Source of the DNA: Catellatospora vulcania
Lineage (GTDB): Bacteria > Actinomycetota > Actinomycetes > Mycobacteriales > Micromonosporaceae
Length of the DNA: 64,000 bases
Reading direction: 5' to 3'
Assembly (NCBI RefSeq): GCF_009720385.1
Contig: NZ_WARX01000017.1
Location: forward strand, 248,001-312,000
The notes under the pieces are model-generated. The model ran no database searches. It was not told the DNA's origin and saw nothing but the letters and a program-made list of their open reading frames with translations. Within the stretch, counting starts at the first letter, position 1. Each line of letters starts with the position of its first letter. The position numbers and the translations under genes were made by a program. Shown piece after piece: positions 19,764 through 28,053 of this stretch.

Positions 19764-20695
19764 CCACTGTGCTGACCCCTGCCATGCGGGACCGCCGCAG
19801 GAAAGCCCAGCGGCCGGCCTGGGAGGAGCCGCCCACGATCCCCGGCCGGATCGCCAAGGGCGCGCTGCTCACCGCCGTGGTGCTCGCCGTGCTGATCCCG
19901 ATGTGGTCGGTGATCGTGACCAGCTTCTCGTCGAAGCAGGCGATCGCCGACGCGGGCGGCATGGTCTTCCTGCCACGCGACTTCGACATCTCCGCGTACG
20001 TGCTGATCTTCACCCGGGGCGAGGTGTCGTCGGCGGTCTGGAACAGCATGTTCGTCACCGTCGTCGGCACCACGCTGAGCCTGTTCTGCACCGTGCTCGC
20101 CGCGTACGGCCTGTCCCGCCCCGGCAGCCTCTGGCACCGTCCGCTGCTGATGTTCTTCCTGATCACGTTCCTGATCGGGCCCGGCCTGGTGCCCACCTAC
20201 GTGGTGGTGACCAGCCTCGGGCTCAAGGACTCGCACTGGGCGCTGATCCTGCCCGCCGCCGTCAACGCGTTCAACCTGATGGTGGTCCGCCAGTTCTTCA
20301 TGGGCATCCCCGCCGAGCTGCTCGACAGCGCTCGCATCGACGGTGCGGGCGAGTGGACCATCCTCGCCCGGATCGTGCTGCCGCTGTCCAAGGCCGTGGT
20401 GGCCGTGGTGGGCCTGTTCTACGCGGTCGGCTACTGGAACATCTACTTCAACGCGGTCCTCTACCTCAACAACGCCGAGGACCGGGTCGTGCAGCAGGTG
20501 CTCCAGGCATACATCATCGCCGGGCAGAGCCCCGCCGGCATCGGCTCCCCACCCGCCCTCGGCTTCAACGCCCCACCCAGCCTGGCCGTCAAGATGGCCG
20601 TCGTCGTGGTGGTCCTCATCCCGGTGGTAGCCGTCTACCCCTTCATCCAGCGCCACTTCACCAAGGGCGTCATCACCGGCGCCCTCAAGGGCTGA
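19760..20695 (+). CDS. ABC sugar transporter permease (LplC-type)
   Basis: 311 residues from ATG 19760, which overlaps the upstream stop codon. Six membrane segments, starting GALLTAVVLAVLIPMWSVIV, and the EAA loop LLDSARIDGAGEWTILARIVLP. The C-terminus HFTKGVITGALKG is typical of CarB/LplC-like permeases. No nucleotide-binding protein is encoded next to it, so the importer probably uses a shared ATPase such as the MsiK type known in Streptomyces. A palindromic repeat of family C follows at 20799. Confidence 0.92.
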   Translation: MTTVLTPAMRDRRRKAQRPAWEEPPTIPGRIAKGALLTAVVLAVLIPMWSVIVTSFSSKQAIADAGGMVFLPRDFDISAYVLIFTRGEVSSAVWNSMFVTVVGTTLSLFCTVLAAYGLSRPGSLWHRPLLMFFLITFLIGPGLVPTYVVVTSLGLKDSHWALILPAAVNAFNLMVVRQFFMGIPAELLDSARIDGAGEWTILARIVLPLSKAVVAVVGLFYAVGYWNIYFNAVLYLNNAEDRVVQQVLQAYIIAGQSPAGIGSPPALGFNAPPSLAVKMAVVVVVLIPVVAVYPFIQRHFTKGVITGALKG

Positions 20696-20798
20696 CCGGG
20701 CACGACTCCCACCCGCACAGACTGATCGCCGCGGCTCTCCCTTCGCCGCGGCGATCTCCACGCCGCCCGCCGCCCGCCGCCGCCGGTGCCGCCGCGCC

Positions 20799-20863
20799 AA
20801 GATCGCTGTTTCAGGTCAAGATCTGCGGTCTGACCACAGTTTCTGTCCCGAAACAGCGATCTT
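20799..20863. repeat. Palindromic repeat family C, copy 1
   Basis: AAGATCGCTGTTTC (20799-20812) pairs perfectly with GAAACAGCGATCTT (20850-20863). An inner GGTCA / TGACC pair frames CTGCGGTC. The same layout, including the inner text CTGCGGTCTGACC, recurs at 58533-58595. It lies after the permease operon, where a terminator would be expected. Confidence 0.8.
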
Positions 20864-20892
20864 CACCTGACGGCGCGGCGGCGAGCGGCAGC

Positions 20893-20924
20893 GAGGCGGT
20901 GAGGCGGTGAGGCGGTGAGGCGGT
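20893..20924. repeat. Four tandem copies of GAGGCGGT
   Basis: Exact 8-bp unit at 20893, 20901, 20909 and 20917, directly before the 3' end of the alpha/beta hydrolase gene (stop at 20928). A candidate variable-number repeat. Confidence 0.8.
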
Positions 20925-20927
20925 GGG

Positions 20928-21692
20928 TCAGGCGAGGAAGGAGACGAGGGCCGCGGCGAATTCGGGGTTGCGGACCACGGTGAGGTGGTCGCCAGAGAGG
21001 ACCTTCCAGCGGGCGTCGGGCAGGGCGGCGGCCAGTACCTCGGGGCGGGTGGCGAGCCAGTCGTCGGTGCCGGCCAGGACCAGAGTGGGGATCTTGATCC
21101 GGTCGAGGGCGATGGGGGTACGGTGGCCGGCCTGGGCCTGGGCCGCGAGGGCCTTGCGGTCCGCGCCGGAGGCGTCGGCGAACAGCCGGAAGCCCATCAC
21201 GCGCTCGTCGGTGATGCCGCTCGGGTCGTCGGCGAGCAGGCCGTCGATCAGCGCCCGGCCCGGCAGCGCGGCCCGGTCCACGCCGCCCTGCTCGACGGCG
21301 CCCGCGCCGATGCCGCCGGTCACCAGCCGCCGGACGCGGTCGTCGGCGGCGGCGGTGAGCAGGGCGACGACGCCGCCCATGGAGTAGCCGGCCAGGTCCA
21401 CCCGGTCCAGTTCAAGCAGGTCGAAGAGCGCGGCCAGGTCGCGGGCCATCTTGTCCTCGCCGTACCGAGCCGGGTCGTGCGGCTTCTCGGACGAGCCGTG
21501 GCCGCGGGCGTCGATCGCGATCACCTGGCGGCCCGCGGCGACCAGCGCGTCCACGATGCCTGGGGCCTTCCAGTTGGCCGCCGCGGACGTGCTGAATCCG
21601 TGGTGCAGCACGACGGGCGGCAGCTCGCCGCCCGGCTCGCCCCAGCAGTAGTGAGCCAGGGTGATGCCGTCGAAGGACGTGAAGGTCTGCAT
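20928..21692 (-). CDS. Alpha/beta hydrolase
   Basis: 254 residues. Standard alpha/beta hydrolase landmarks: HHGFS oxyanion region (30-34), DARGHGSSEKP (61-71), nucleophile elbow GYSMGG with Ser104, acid Asp in LVLAGTDDWLA, and catalytic His in SGDHLTV near the end. Close in pattern to esterases and haloperoxidase-like hydrolases of the family; substrate unknown. ATG at 21692. No signal peptide. It stands alone between the ABC operon (convergent) and an MFS gene on the same strand 175 nt upstream, so no operon partner is evident. Confidence 0.85.
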   Translation of the reverse strand: MQTFTSFDGITLAHYCWGEPGGELPPVVLHHGFSTSAAANWKAPGIVDALVAAGRQVIAIDARGHGSSEKPHDPARYGEDKMARDLAALFDLLELDRVDLAGYSMGGVVALLTAAADDRVRRLVTGGIGAGAVEQGGVDRAALPGRALIDGLLADDPSGITDERVMGFRLFADASGADRKALAAQAQAGHRTPIALDRIKIPTLVLAGTDDWLATRPEVLAAALPDARWKVLSGDHLTVVRNPEFAAALVSFLA

Positions 21693-21867
21693 GCGGATCT
21701 CCGATCAGGTCAGGGACTCCTCGTGCCCCGTGCCCGATCGCACGCCGCCCAGGGGTGCGTGCGGCCGGCGGCGCTGTGTCCAGTCTCCGGAGCCGAGGGC
21801 GGGCAGGCATCGGTGGTTTCACCGGTCCGTCGGACGCATCCGGGTCGAGCCGCCGGGTGTCGGCTGC

Positions 21868-23109
21868 TCAGGTGGCGGCGGCCGCGGGTTCGGCGGCGTC
21901 CGTGCGTACCCGCGGCGGCCGGCCGGATCCGGTGGCGTCGGTGGCCGGGAGCGGGCGGGTCAGCGCGGGAGTCAGCGCGAGGGTGACCAGGACCGAGGCG
22001 GCGGCCAGTACGGTCATCGCGGTGCCCGGCCCGGTGTGCTGGGCGATGAGGCCGGCTACGGTCGCGCCGACCGCCTGCATGGTGAGCATCCCGGAGCTGT
22101 GCAGGCCGAGCGCGTGGCCGCGCATGGACTCCGGGGTGAGCGCCAGCAGCCGTTCCTGCAGCAGCAGCCCCGCGCCGAAGCCGGCCGAGGCCAGCACCAC
22201 GGCGACGACGGCCACCGGCAGCGCCGGGGCCAGCACGAAGATCAGGTATGGCACGGCCAGCAGCAGGCGGAACGGGGTGATGAACGCCGCCCGTCGCCGC
22301 GCGGGCAGGAACCGGCCCGCGGTCATGTCGCCGGCCAGCATGCCGAACGCGCCCGCGACGAACAGCACGCCCGCGGCGTCGGGGGCGTACGGGACGAACA
22401 GCGCCTCGCAGCCGACGATGAGCCCGTTGGGCACCCACAGCGACAGGTAGACCGCGCGCCGCGGGCGGGACGACCACAGGGTCGCGTTGCTGCGCCACGT
22501 CTGCCGCACGGAGGGGCGGCCGGTGGCGCGCGGCGCGCGGCGGGTCAGCCCGAGGCGCAGGCAGAGCGCGGCGGCCAGGTGCAGTCCCGCGCTGCCGAGC
22601 AGCGCCAGCCGGGGCGAGACGCCGGTGGCGACGAGCACACCGCCCAGCGCGAAGCCGGTGATCTGCATGACGCCGACGGACATGTTCATCACCGAGCGGC
22701 CCAGCAGGTAGCCGCCCTCCGGCAGGATCTCCCCGAGCAGGCCCCAGCGGACGCCGCCCGTCACCGAGTTGACCAGCCCCTGGCACAGCAGCACGGCGAG
22801 CATGGCCGCGATCGGCATGCCGGGGGCGGCCAGCGCCAGGGAACCGGCGCAGAACAGCACGGCGACGGCGGACAGCGCGAACCGCGGCGGCACCCGGTCG
22901 GCTGCCGACAGCAGCGTCATCGCGCCCACGACCTGCATGAACGAGGCGCCGAACATGGCGATCGCGGACAGCAGCGGCGAGCCGGTCCGGGTGTAGACGA
23001 GCGTGCCCAGGGCCAGTCCGCTGAGCGTGCCCGCGGCGACCTGCATCGACATCGCGGCGAACAGGGGGCGGAACTCGGGTACGCGGAACAGTTCACGGTA
23101 GGTCTGCAC
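21868..23109 (-). CDS. MFS transporter
   Basis: 413 residues if started at GTG 23109 (sequence VQTYRELFRVPEF, the usual beginning for this MFS group); a GTG at 23136 would add 9 residues. Neither has a clear ribosome-binding site, so the start is uncertain. About 12 membrane helices, with the family's cytoplasmic loop Arg motifs (SAADRVPPRFALS, MTAGRFLPARRRAAF). Probably a drug or metabolite exporter. It is divergent from an ArsR-like regulator only 57 nt away, the usual arrangement for self-regulated efflux, but that regulator carries a nonsense codon, so control may be altered. The C-terminus is Ala/Thr-rich. Confidence 0.85.
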   Translation of the reverse strand: MQTYRELFRVPEFRPLFAAMSMQVAAGTLSGLALGTLVYTRTGSPLLSAIAMFGASFMQVVGAMTLLSAADRVPPRFALSAVAVLFCAGSLALAAPGMPIAAMLAVLLCQGLVNSVTGGVRWGLLGEILPEGGYLLGRSVMNMSVGVMQITGFALGGVLVATGVSPRLALLGSAGLHLAAALCLRLGLTRRAPRATGRPSVRQTWRSNATLWSSRPRRAVYLSLWVPNGLIVGCEALFVPYAPDAAGVLFVAGAFGMLAGDMTAGRFLPARRRAAFITPFRLLLAVPYLIFVLAPALPVAVVAVVLASAGFGAGLLLQERLLALTPESMRGHALGLHSSGMLTMQAVGATVAGLIAQHTGPGTAMTVLAAASVLVTLALTPALTRPLPATDATGSGRPPRVRTDAAEPAAAAT

Positions 23110-23166
23110 GCGGGAAGTCTCGGCCGTGGAGATCACCGGAGCTACAGTTTCGCCGGGAGGCGAAAC

Positions 23167-24135
23167 ATGGGGCTCTGGCAGATCGACGCGGACGTGCTGG
23201 CGACCAGCAGGTTCACCGTGTCGGGGCTGACCGAGGCGCTGGCCTGCCTGAGCCTGCTGGAGTACGACAGCCCGCCACCGGGACAGGAGCAGTGGTTCGG
23301 CGAGCACCGAGCGGCCTACCAGCGCATGATGGCCGCCGATCCGCTGCGGCGGCCGCTGGTGCGTACGGCGCTGCGCCCGAGGTCGATCGCCGACTTCATC
23401 TGCCGCCCGCCGGCGCCGCAGGACCGGGGGTTCGCCGACGAACTCGCCCGGCTGCGGCAGACCCCGGTGGCGCAGGCGCTCGCCGACCTGCGGGCGGATG
23501 GGCCGGTCCGGCCCGAACTCGACACGTCCGACCTGGTGGAGCGCACCGCCGACATCCTGGAATGGGTGTGGACCCACACCGTCGAGCCGACCTGGGCGCA
23601 GCGCCGCCGGTTGTTCGAGGCCGACATCGTCGCGCGCACCCAGCAGTTGAGCACGGGCGGCTGGGCGGCGGCGCTCGACGGGCTGCGGCCGGGGCTGCGC
23701 TGGCTCGGCGGGGGCCGCCTACAGATCAACGTGTACGACAACCCGCCGCGCGTGCTGACCGACGCGCAGCTCAGCTTCATCCCGAGCAGCGCCCGCCGGG
23801 GCTGGGTGTGCTGGCTGCTGCCCAGCCGGTTCGCGATCGTCTACCCGTGTGCGGGGCGGCTGGCGGCACCGGACCGCGATGCCTCCCCGGTGGCGCTCGA
23901 CCGGCTGCTCGGACCGGGTCGCGCGGCGATCCTGTGCCACCTCGACGCGCCGCTGAGCACCACCCAGCTGGTCGCGGTCACGGGCGCGGTGCTGGGTTCC
24001 GTCGGCCGACACCTGTAGGTGCTGCTGGACGCGCAGCTGGTACGCCGCCGTCGCGCGGGCCGCTCGGTGCTCTACTACCGCACCGAGGCCGGCGACCAGC
24101 TCGTGCGGCTCAACCGCAGCCCGCAGGAGCGTTAA
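23167..24135 (+). pseudogene. ArsR-like (DUF5937-type) regulator interrupted by in-frame TAG
   Basis: ATG 23167 (GGGAGG 6 nt upstream) opens a 283-residue product ending at TAG 24016-24018. Past that stop the same frame continues for 38 codons to TAA 24133 and encodes exactly what the fold needs: VLLDAQLV then RRRRAGRSVLYYRT (the winged-helix wing) and EAGDQLVRL. The stop therefore falls in the DNA-binding domain, right after GSVGRHL. A single change such as CAG to TAG would explain it. As read, the protein lacks its wing and is probably inactive. Alternatives are a sequencing error or amber readthrough. Intact, it would repress the divergent MFS gene. Confidence 0.8.
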
Positions 24136-24179
24136 GAAGGGCACCGTCTACAACGCATAGCGATGTGAAGGTGCCCTTC
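24136..24179. repeat. Palindromic repeat family A, copy 4
   Basis: GAAGGGCACC (24136-24145) pairs with GGTGCCCTTC (24170-24179); the spacer contains ACAACGCATAGCG, close to copy 1. It starts at the very base after the TAA of the broken regulator and lies between two convergent genes, as a bidirectional terminator would. Confidence 0.8.
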
Positions 24180-24184
24180 CTTCG

Positions 24185-25576
24185 TCAGGGGCGGGGGAGG
24201 GTGCGGTCGCGGGCTTCGGCGTAGCGGGCGCGGACGGTGGCGTGCGCGTCGGCTTCGAAGAGTTCGAGGCCGTCGAGGGCCCAGGCCGGGGCGGCGCCGG
24301 TGGTGATCCAGGCGGCCTGGCGGGCGGCTCCGTCGGCGACGTACTCGCCGGGCGGGGGGACGGCGACGGGGCAGCCGAACACGGACGGGGCGATGCGGCG
24401 CACCGCCTCGGACTTCGCGCCGCCGCCGACCAGGAGCACCCGGTTGACGGTCGCGCCCTGGCCGCGCAGGGCGTCGAGGCCGTCGGCCAGCGCGCAGAGC
24501 ATGCCTTCGACGGCCGCGCGGGCCAGGTGCGCCGGGGTGGACGTGCCCAGGGTGAGGCCGTGCAGGGAGCCGGTCGCGTCGGGCTTGTTCGGGGTGCGCT
24601 CGCCCTCCAAATAGGGCACCAGGACCAGGCCGTCGCTGCCGGCGGGGGCGGACAGGGCCAGCCGGGACAGCTCGGCGTGGTCGACGCCCAGCATGGTCGC
24701 GGCGGCGTCGAGCACGCGGGCGGCGTTGAGCGTGCAGACCAGCGGCAGGAAGTGGCCGGTGGCGTCGGCGAAGCCCGCGACGGTGCCGGTGTCGTCGGCC
24801 GCGGGGACCGTGGCGACGCTGAACACGGTGCCGGAGGTGCCGATGGACACGATCACGTCGCCGGGCGCCGCGCCCACGCCGAGCGCGGCCGCGGCGTTGT
24901 CCCCGGCGCCGGGGCCGAGCAGCGCGCCCGCCGGGGTCCGGCCGGGGGAGCCGTCGGGGCCGAGCACGGCGGGCAGCAGCAGGTCCCGGCCGAAGGCCAA
25001 CTTGAGCAGGTCGCGGCGGTATTCGCCGGTGCCGGGCGACCAGTAGCCGGTGCCGGAGGCGTCGCTGCGGTCGGTGGCCAGCGCGGCGAGGTCACCGGTG
25101 CCGCCCAGCCGCCAGGTGAGCCAGTCGTGCGGCAGGCACACGGCGGCCGTACGGGCGGCGTTGTCGGGCTCGTGCTGGGCCAGCCAGCGCAGCTTCGTCA
25201 CGGTGAACGAGGCGACCGGCACGCTGCCGACCGCCTCGGCCCAGGGCTGCCCGCCGCCGAGTTCGGCGACCAGATCGGTGGCGGCCTGGGCGGAGCGGGT
25301 GTCGTTCCAGAGCAGGGCGTCGCGGACGACCTGGCCGTCGGCGTCGAGGCAGACCATGCCGTGCTGCTGGCCGCCGACCGAGACGGCGGCGACGTCGTCC
25401 AGCCCGCCCGCCGCGGCGACCGCCGTCTGGAGGGCCTCCCACCAGGCGTCGGGCGGGCAGGACGTGCCGTCGGGGTGGCTCGCCCGCCCCTGGCGGACCA
25501 GCGCACCGGTGTCGGCGTCGCGGACCACCACCTTGCACGATTGGGTGGAGGAGTCGATGCCGGCGACGAGTGCCAT
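24185..25576 (-). CDS. xylB: Xylulokinase
   Basis: 463 residues, FGGY carbohydrate kinase. N-terminal phosphate-binding loop [14 protein letters not shown] (5-18), substrate region [11 protein letters not shown] and LWNDTRSA typical of xylulokinase rather than glycerol kinase, catalytic Asp in [13 protein letters not shown], and the C-terminal ATP site [16 protein letters not shown]. It phosphorylates D-xylulose to xylulose 5-phosphate for the pentose phosphate pathway. The ATG at 25576 lies 5 nt after the GH31 stop, so it is the second gene of a GH31-xylB operon. Together they release and use xylose from alpha-xylosides. No xylose isomerase gene is in the window. Confidence 0.93.
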   Translation of the reverse strand: MALVAGIDSSTQSCKVVVRDADTGALVRQGRASHPDGTSCPPDAWWEALQTAVAAAGGLDDVAAVSVGGQQHGMVCLDADGQVVRDALLWNDTRSAQAATDLVAELGGGQPWAEAVGSVPVASFTVTKLRWLAQHEPDNAARTAAVCLPHDWLTWRLGGTGDLAALATDRSDASGTGYWSPGTGEYRRDLLKLAFGRDLLLPAVLGPDGSPGRTPAGALLGPGAGDNAAAALGVGAAPGDVIVSIGTSGTVFSVATVPAADDTGTVAGFADATGHFLPLVCTLNAARVLDAAATMLGVDHAELSRLALSAPAGSDGLVLVPYLEGERTPNKPDATGSLHGLTLGTSTPAHLARAAVEGMLCALADGLDALRGQGATVNRVLLVGGGAKSEAVRRIAPSVFGCPVAVPPPGEYVADGAARQAAWITTGAAPAWALDGLELFEADAHATVRARYAEARDRTLPRP

Positions 25577-25581
25577 AAGGT

Positions 25582-27942
25582 TCAGTCTCCTGGTGCCTGC
25601 CAGGTCGCCGTGAGCAGGCCGTCCACCGGGCCCAGCGTGGCCCGCACGCCGTTGACCAGCACGGTGGCCGGAGGGGTGCCGCCGGCGACGGTGGGGAACG
25701 CGATCGCCGTGACCCGGGCCGGCCCGGCGATGGTCACCGAGAGCGTATCCCCGTCCCGCCGTGCCGCGACAGTGGTTGCGTCACCGTCGTCGCGGATCTC
25801 GCACGATCCGTCGCCGCCGCCGAAGCTCAGCAGTGTGAGCTGCGCCCATGGACCGTCAGCCAGGTGCTGGGCGGGCGCGGTGACGGGCAGCAGGGCGTCG
25901 CGGCGTACCCACAGCGGCAGTTGCGTCAGCGGGGGCGCGACACGCAGCGTGACGCCGCCGCCGACCGCGTCGCCGCTCCACCAGTCGACCCACTCGCCCG
26001 GCGGCAGGTAGACGTCACGCTGCTGGCTTGCACTGATCATGGGCGCGACCAGCAGGTCCGTCCCGAGCCGGTACACGTGCTCGGCCCGCCACGAGGCCGC
26101 GTCGGCCGGGGAGTCCACGCCGAGCGCCCGCATCATCGGCTCGCCGGTCTCCGCCGAGCGCAGGGCTGCCGAGTACAGGTACGGCAGCAGCCGGTAACGC
26201 AGCCGCAGCGCCTCGATCACGTCGGCCTCGACGGCCGGGAAGCGCCACGGCTCACGGCTGGTCGTGCCGTGGAAGCGCACCAGCGGCGACAGCGCGCCGA
26301 ACTGCGCCCAGCGCAGGTACAGGTCGTCGCTGGGGGTGCCGCAGAAGCCGCCGCTGTCGTGGGACCAGTACGGCACCCCGGACAGCCCGTGCGCGAGCCC
26401 GCCGTTCATCGACGACGCCAGCGCCTCGTACGAGCACATCGTGTCGCCGCCCCACTGGGCCGCATGGCGCTGCCCGCCCAGGTACGACGAGCGCCCCCAC
26501 ACCATGGCGTGCCCGTGCACCTCGCGGGTGACCTCGGCGACCGCGTCGTTGAACAGCAGCGCGTACACGTTGTGCAGTTCGGTGCCGGTCATGCCGTTGA
26601 ACGCGACCGCGTCGGCGGGCACGCCCTCGGCGAAGTCGGTCTTGAACACGTCGACACCCTGCCGGGCCAGCGGCCGCAGCAGGTCCTGGAACCAGGCCGT
26701 GGCCTCGGGATTGGTGAAGTCGACGATGCCGCCCGCCGGGAACGAGCCGTGCCAGGAGTCGGCGACGTACACCGAGCCGTCGGCCCGGCGCAGCAGGAAG
26801 CCCCGCTCGGCGGCCTCGGCGAAGCGGTCGGTGCGGTGCGACAGGTACGAGTTCATCCACACGCACACCCGGAAGCCCTGCTCGTGCAGGGTCGCCAGCA
26901 TGGCGTCCGGGTCGGGGAACGCCTCGGCGTCCCACAGCAGGTGCGACCAGGTGCCCTCGGCCTGCCAGTAGGTGTCCAGGTGCAGCACGTCGCAGGGGAT
27001 GCCGTGCGCGCGGATGGTCGCCGCACGGGCCAGCACCTGCTCCTGGGTGTCGCGGCAGAAGCCCGACGAGATCCAGGAGCCGAACGCCCACTTCGGCGGG
27101 CAGGCCGGGCGGCCGGTGAGCGCGTTGTAGCGGGCCAGCACGTCGGCCGGGGTTGGCCCGGCGAGCACGTAGTACTCGATCAGGTCGTCGGGGACGATCA
27201 CCTGGGTGACGCTGCCGGTGGACGCGCCGAAGTCGAACTCCACCGGCAGGCCCGAGTCGACGACGATGCCGTAGCCCTTGCTGGACTGGTAGAACGGCAC
27301 GTTCTTGTACGCCCGGTCGGACTCGCTGCCGAAGGCGTCGAAGTTCCACATCACCGGCCGCTGGCCGCGCAGGTTCAGCGCGGTGAAGCGCTCCCCGGTG
27401 CCGGACAGCACCTCGTCGGCGGGCATGGTGAAGCTCTCGTGGTAGGCCACGATCTGGCCGTCGACCCGCGAGCAGCCCAGCGGCAGCGTGCGCATACGCC
27501 CGGAGATGTCGGTCAGACCCGGGTCGGCGCCCAGCAGCAGGCGGCCGTCGGCGTCGTGGAAGGACAGCCGCCACGGGCTCAGTGTCACCTCGGCGGTAAG
27601 CGGGCCGGCCGTGACGGACACGGTGTTCTCTCCGGTCACCACGGTCGCGACCGCGCCCGGGTCGGGTTGGGTGAGCGGGAGCAGCCGGGCGCTGCGGCTG
27701 CGCGCGCCGGCCTCCTCGGACAGGCGTACCCGCAGCATGCCGTCACCGGCCGCGCCGATGTGCAGTTGCAGCACGGAGCCGGTGTCGGTGTGCGCGTGCA
27801 GCGTCGCGCCGGTGGAGTCCTTGCTGGTCAGTTCGGCCCACACGACGGTCTCCGGGCCGAGCTCGCCGTAGGCGCGGCGGGGCAGTTCCGGTGGGTCGGC
27901 GGAGAAGTATTCGTGGGCCACCAGTGGCGGACGGAACGGCAT
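25582..27942 (-). CDS. GH31 alpha-xylosidase (YicI-like)
   Basis: 786 residues, ATG 27942 with GGGAG 7 nt upstream. N-terminal beta-sandwich about 1-270, TIM barrel about 280-600, then proximal and distal beta domains. The nucleophile motif is [11 protein letters not shown] (Asp436); the acid/base is in QWGGDT (Asp500). KTDF followed by E/GE is the pattern of alpha-xylosidases rather than alpha-glucosidases of GH31. No signal peptide, so it trims imported xyloglucan oligosaccharides such as isoprimeverose in the cytoplasm. It is divergent from a GH42 gene; a ROK-type motif sits between them. Xylulokinase follows 5 nt after its stop. Confidence 0.93.
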   Translation of the reverse strand: MPFRPPLVAHEYFSADPPELPRRAYGELGPETVVWAELTSKDSTGATLHAHTDTGSVLQLHIGAAGDGMLRVRLSEEAGARSRSARLLPLTQPDPGAVATVVTGENTVSVTAGPLTAEVTLSPWRLSFHDADGRLLLGADPGLTDISGRMRTLPLGCSRVDGQIVAYHESFTMPADEVLSGTGERFTALNLRGQRPVMWNFDAFGSESDRAYKNVPFYQSSKGYGIVVDSGLPVEFDFGASTGSVTQVIVPDDLIEYYVLAGPTPADVLARYNALTGRPACPPKWAFGSWISSGFCRDTQEQVLARAATIRAHGIPCDVLHLDTYWQAEGTWSHLLWDAEAFPDPDAMLATLHEQGFRVCVWMNSYLSHRTDRFAEAAERGFLLRRADGSVYVADSWHGSFPAGGIVDFTNPEATAWFQDLLRPLARQGVDVFKTDFAEGVPADAVAFNGMTGTELHNVYALLFNDAVAEVTREVHGHAMVWGRSSYLGGQRHAAQWGGDTMCSYEALASSMNGGLAHGLSGVPYWSHDSGGFCGTPSDDLYLRWAQFGALSPLVRFHGTTSREPWRFPAVEADVIEALRLRYRLLPYLYSAALRSAETGEPMMRALGVDSPADAASWRAEHVYRLGTDLLVAPMISASQQRDVYLPPGEWVDWWSGDAVGGGVTLRVAPPLTQLPLWVRRDALLPVTAPAQHLADGPWAQLTLLSFGGGDGSCEIRDDGDATTVAARRDGDTLSVTIAGPARVTAIAFPTVAGGTPPATVLVNGVRATLGPVDGLLTATWQAPGD

Positions 27943-27983
27943 GATCGGCTCCCAGTGCGGCGTCTACTGCAGGTACAACATTT

Positions 27984-28009
27984 TTAGTTTTCCGTGTAGC
28001 CAAACAAAC
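27984..28009 (-). promoter_or_regulatory. Candidate ROK operator, site 2
   Basis: Read on the minus strand: GTTTGTTTGG-N10-AACTAA, the same half-sites and spacing as 16816-16841. It lies 42 nt before the GH31 start and 44 nt before the GH42 start, so it could control both. Confidence 0.65.
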
Positions 28010-28053
28010 GTCAACGGTTGACGCCCCCTCCGCCTCCCTCTAATTTGGCCGAG

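Noticed and set aside
21661-23166. Long plus-strand upstream extension of the ArsR-like regulator
   Set aside because: It is antisense to the MFS gene; GGGAGG fixes the start at 23167.
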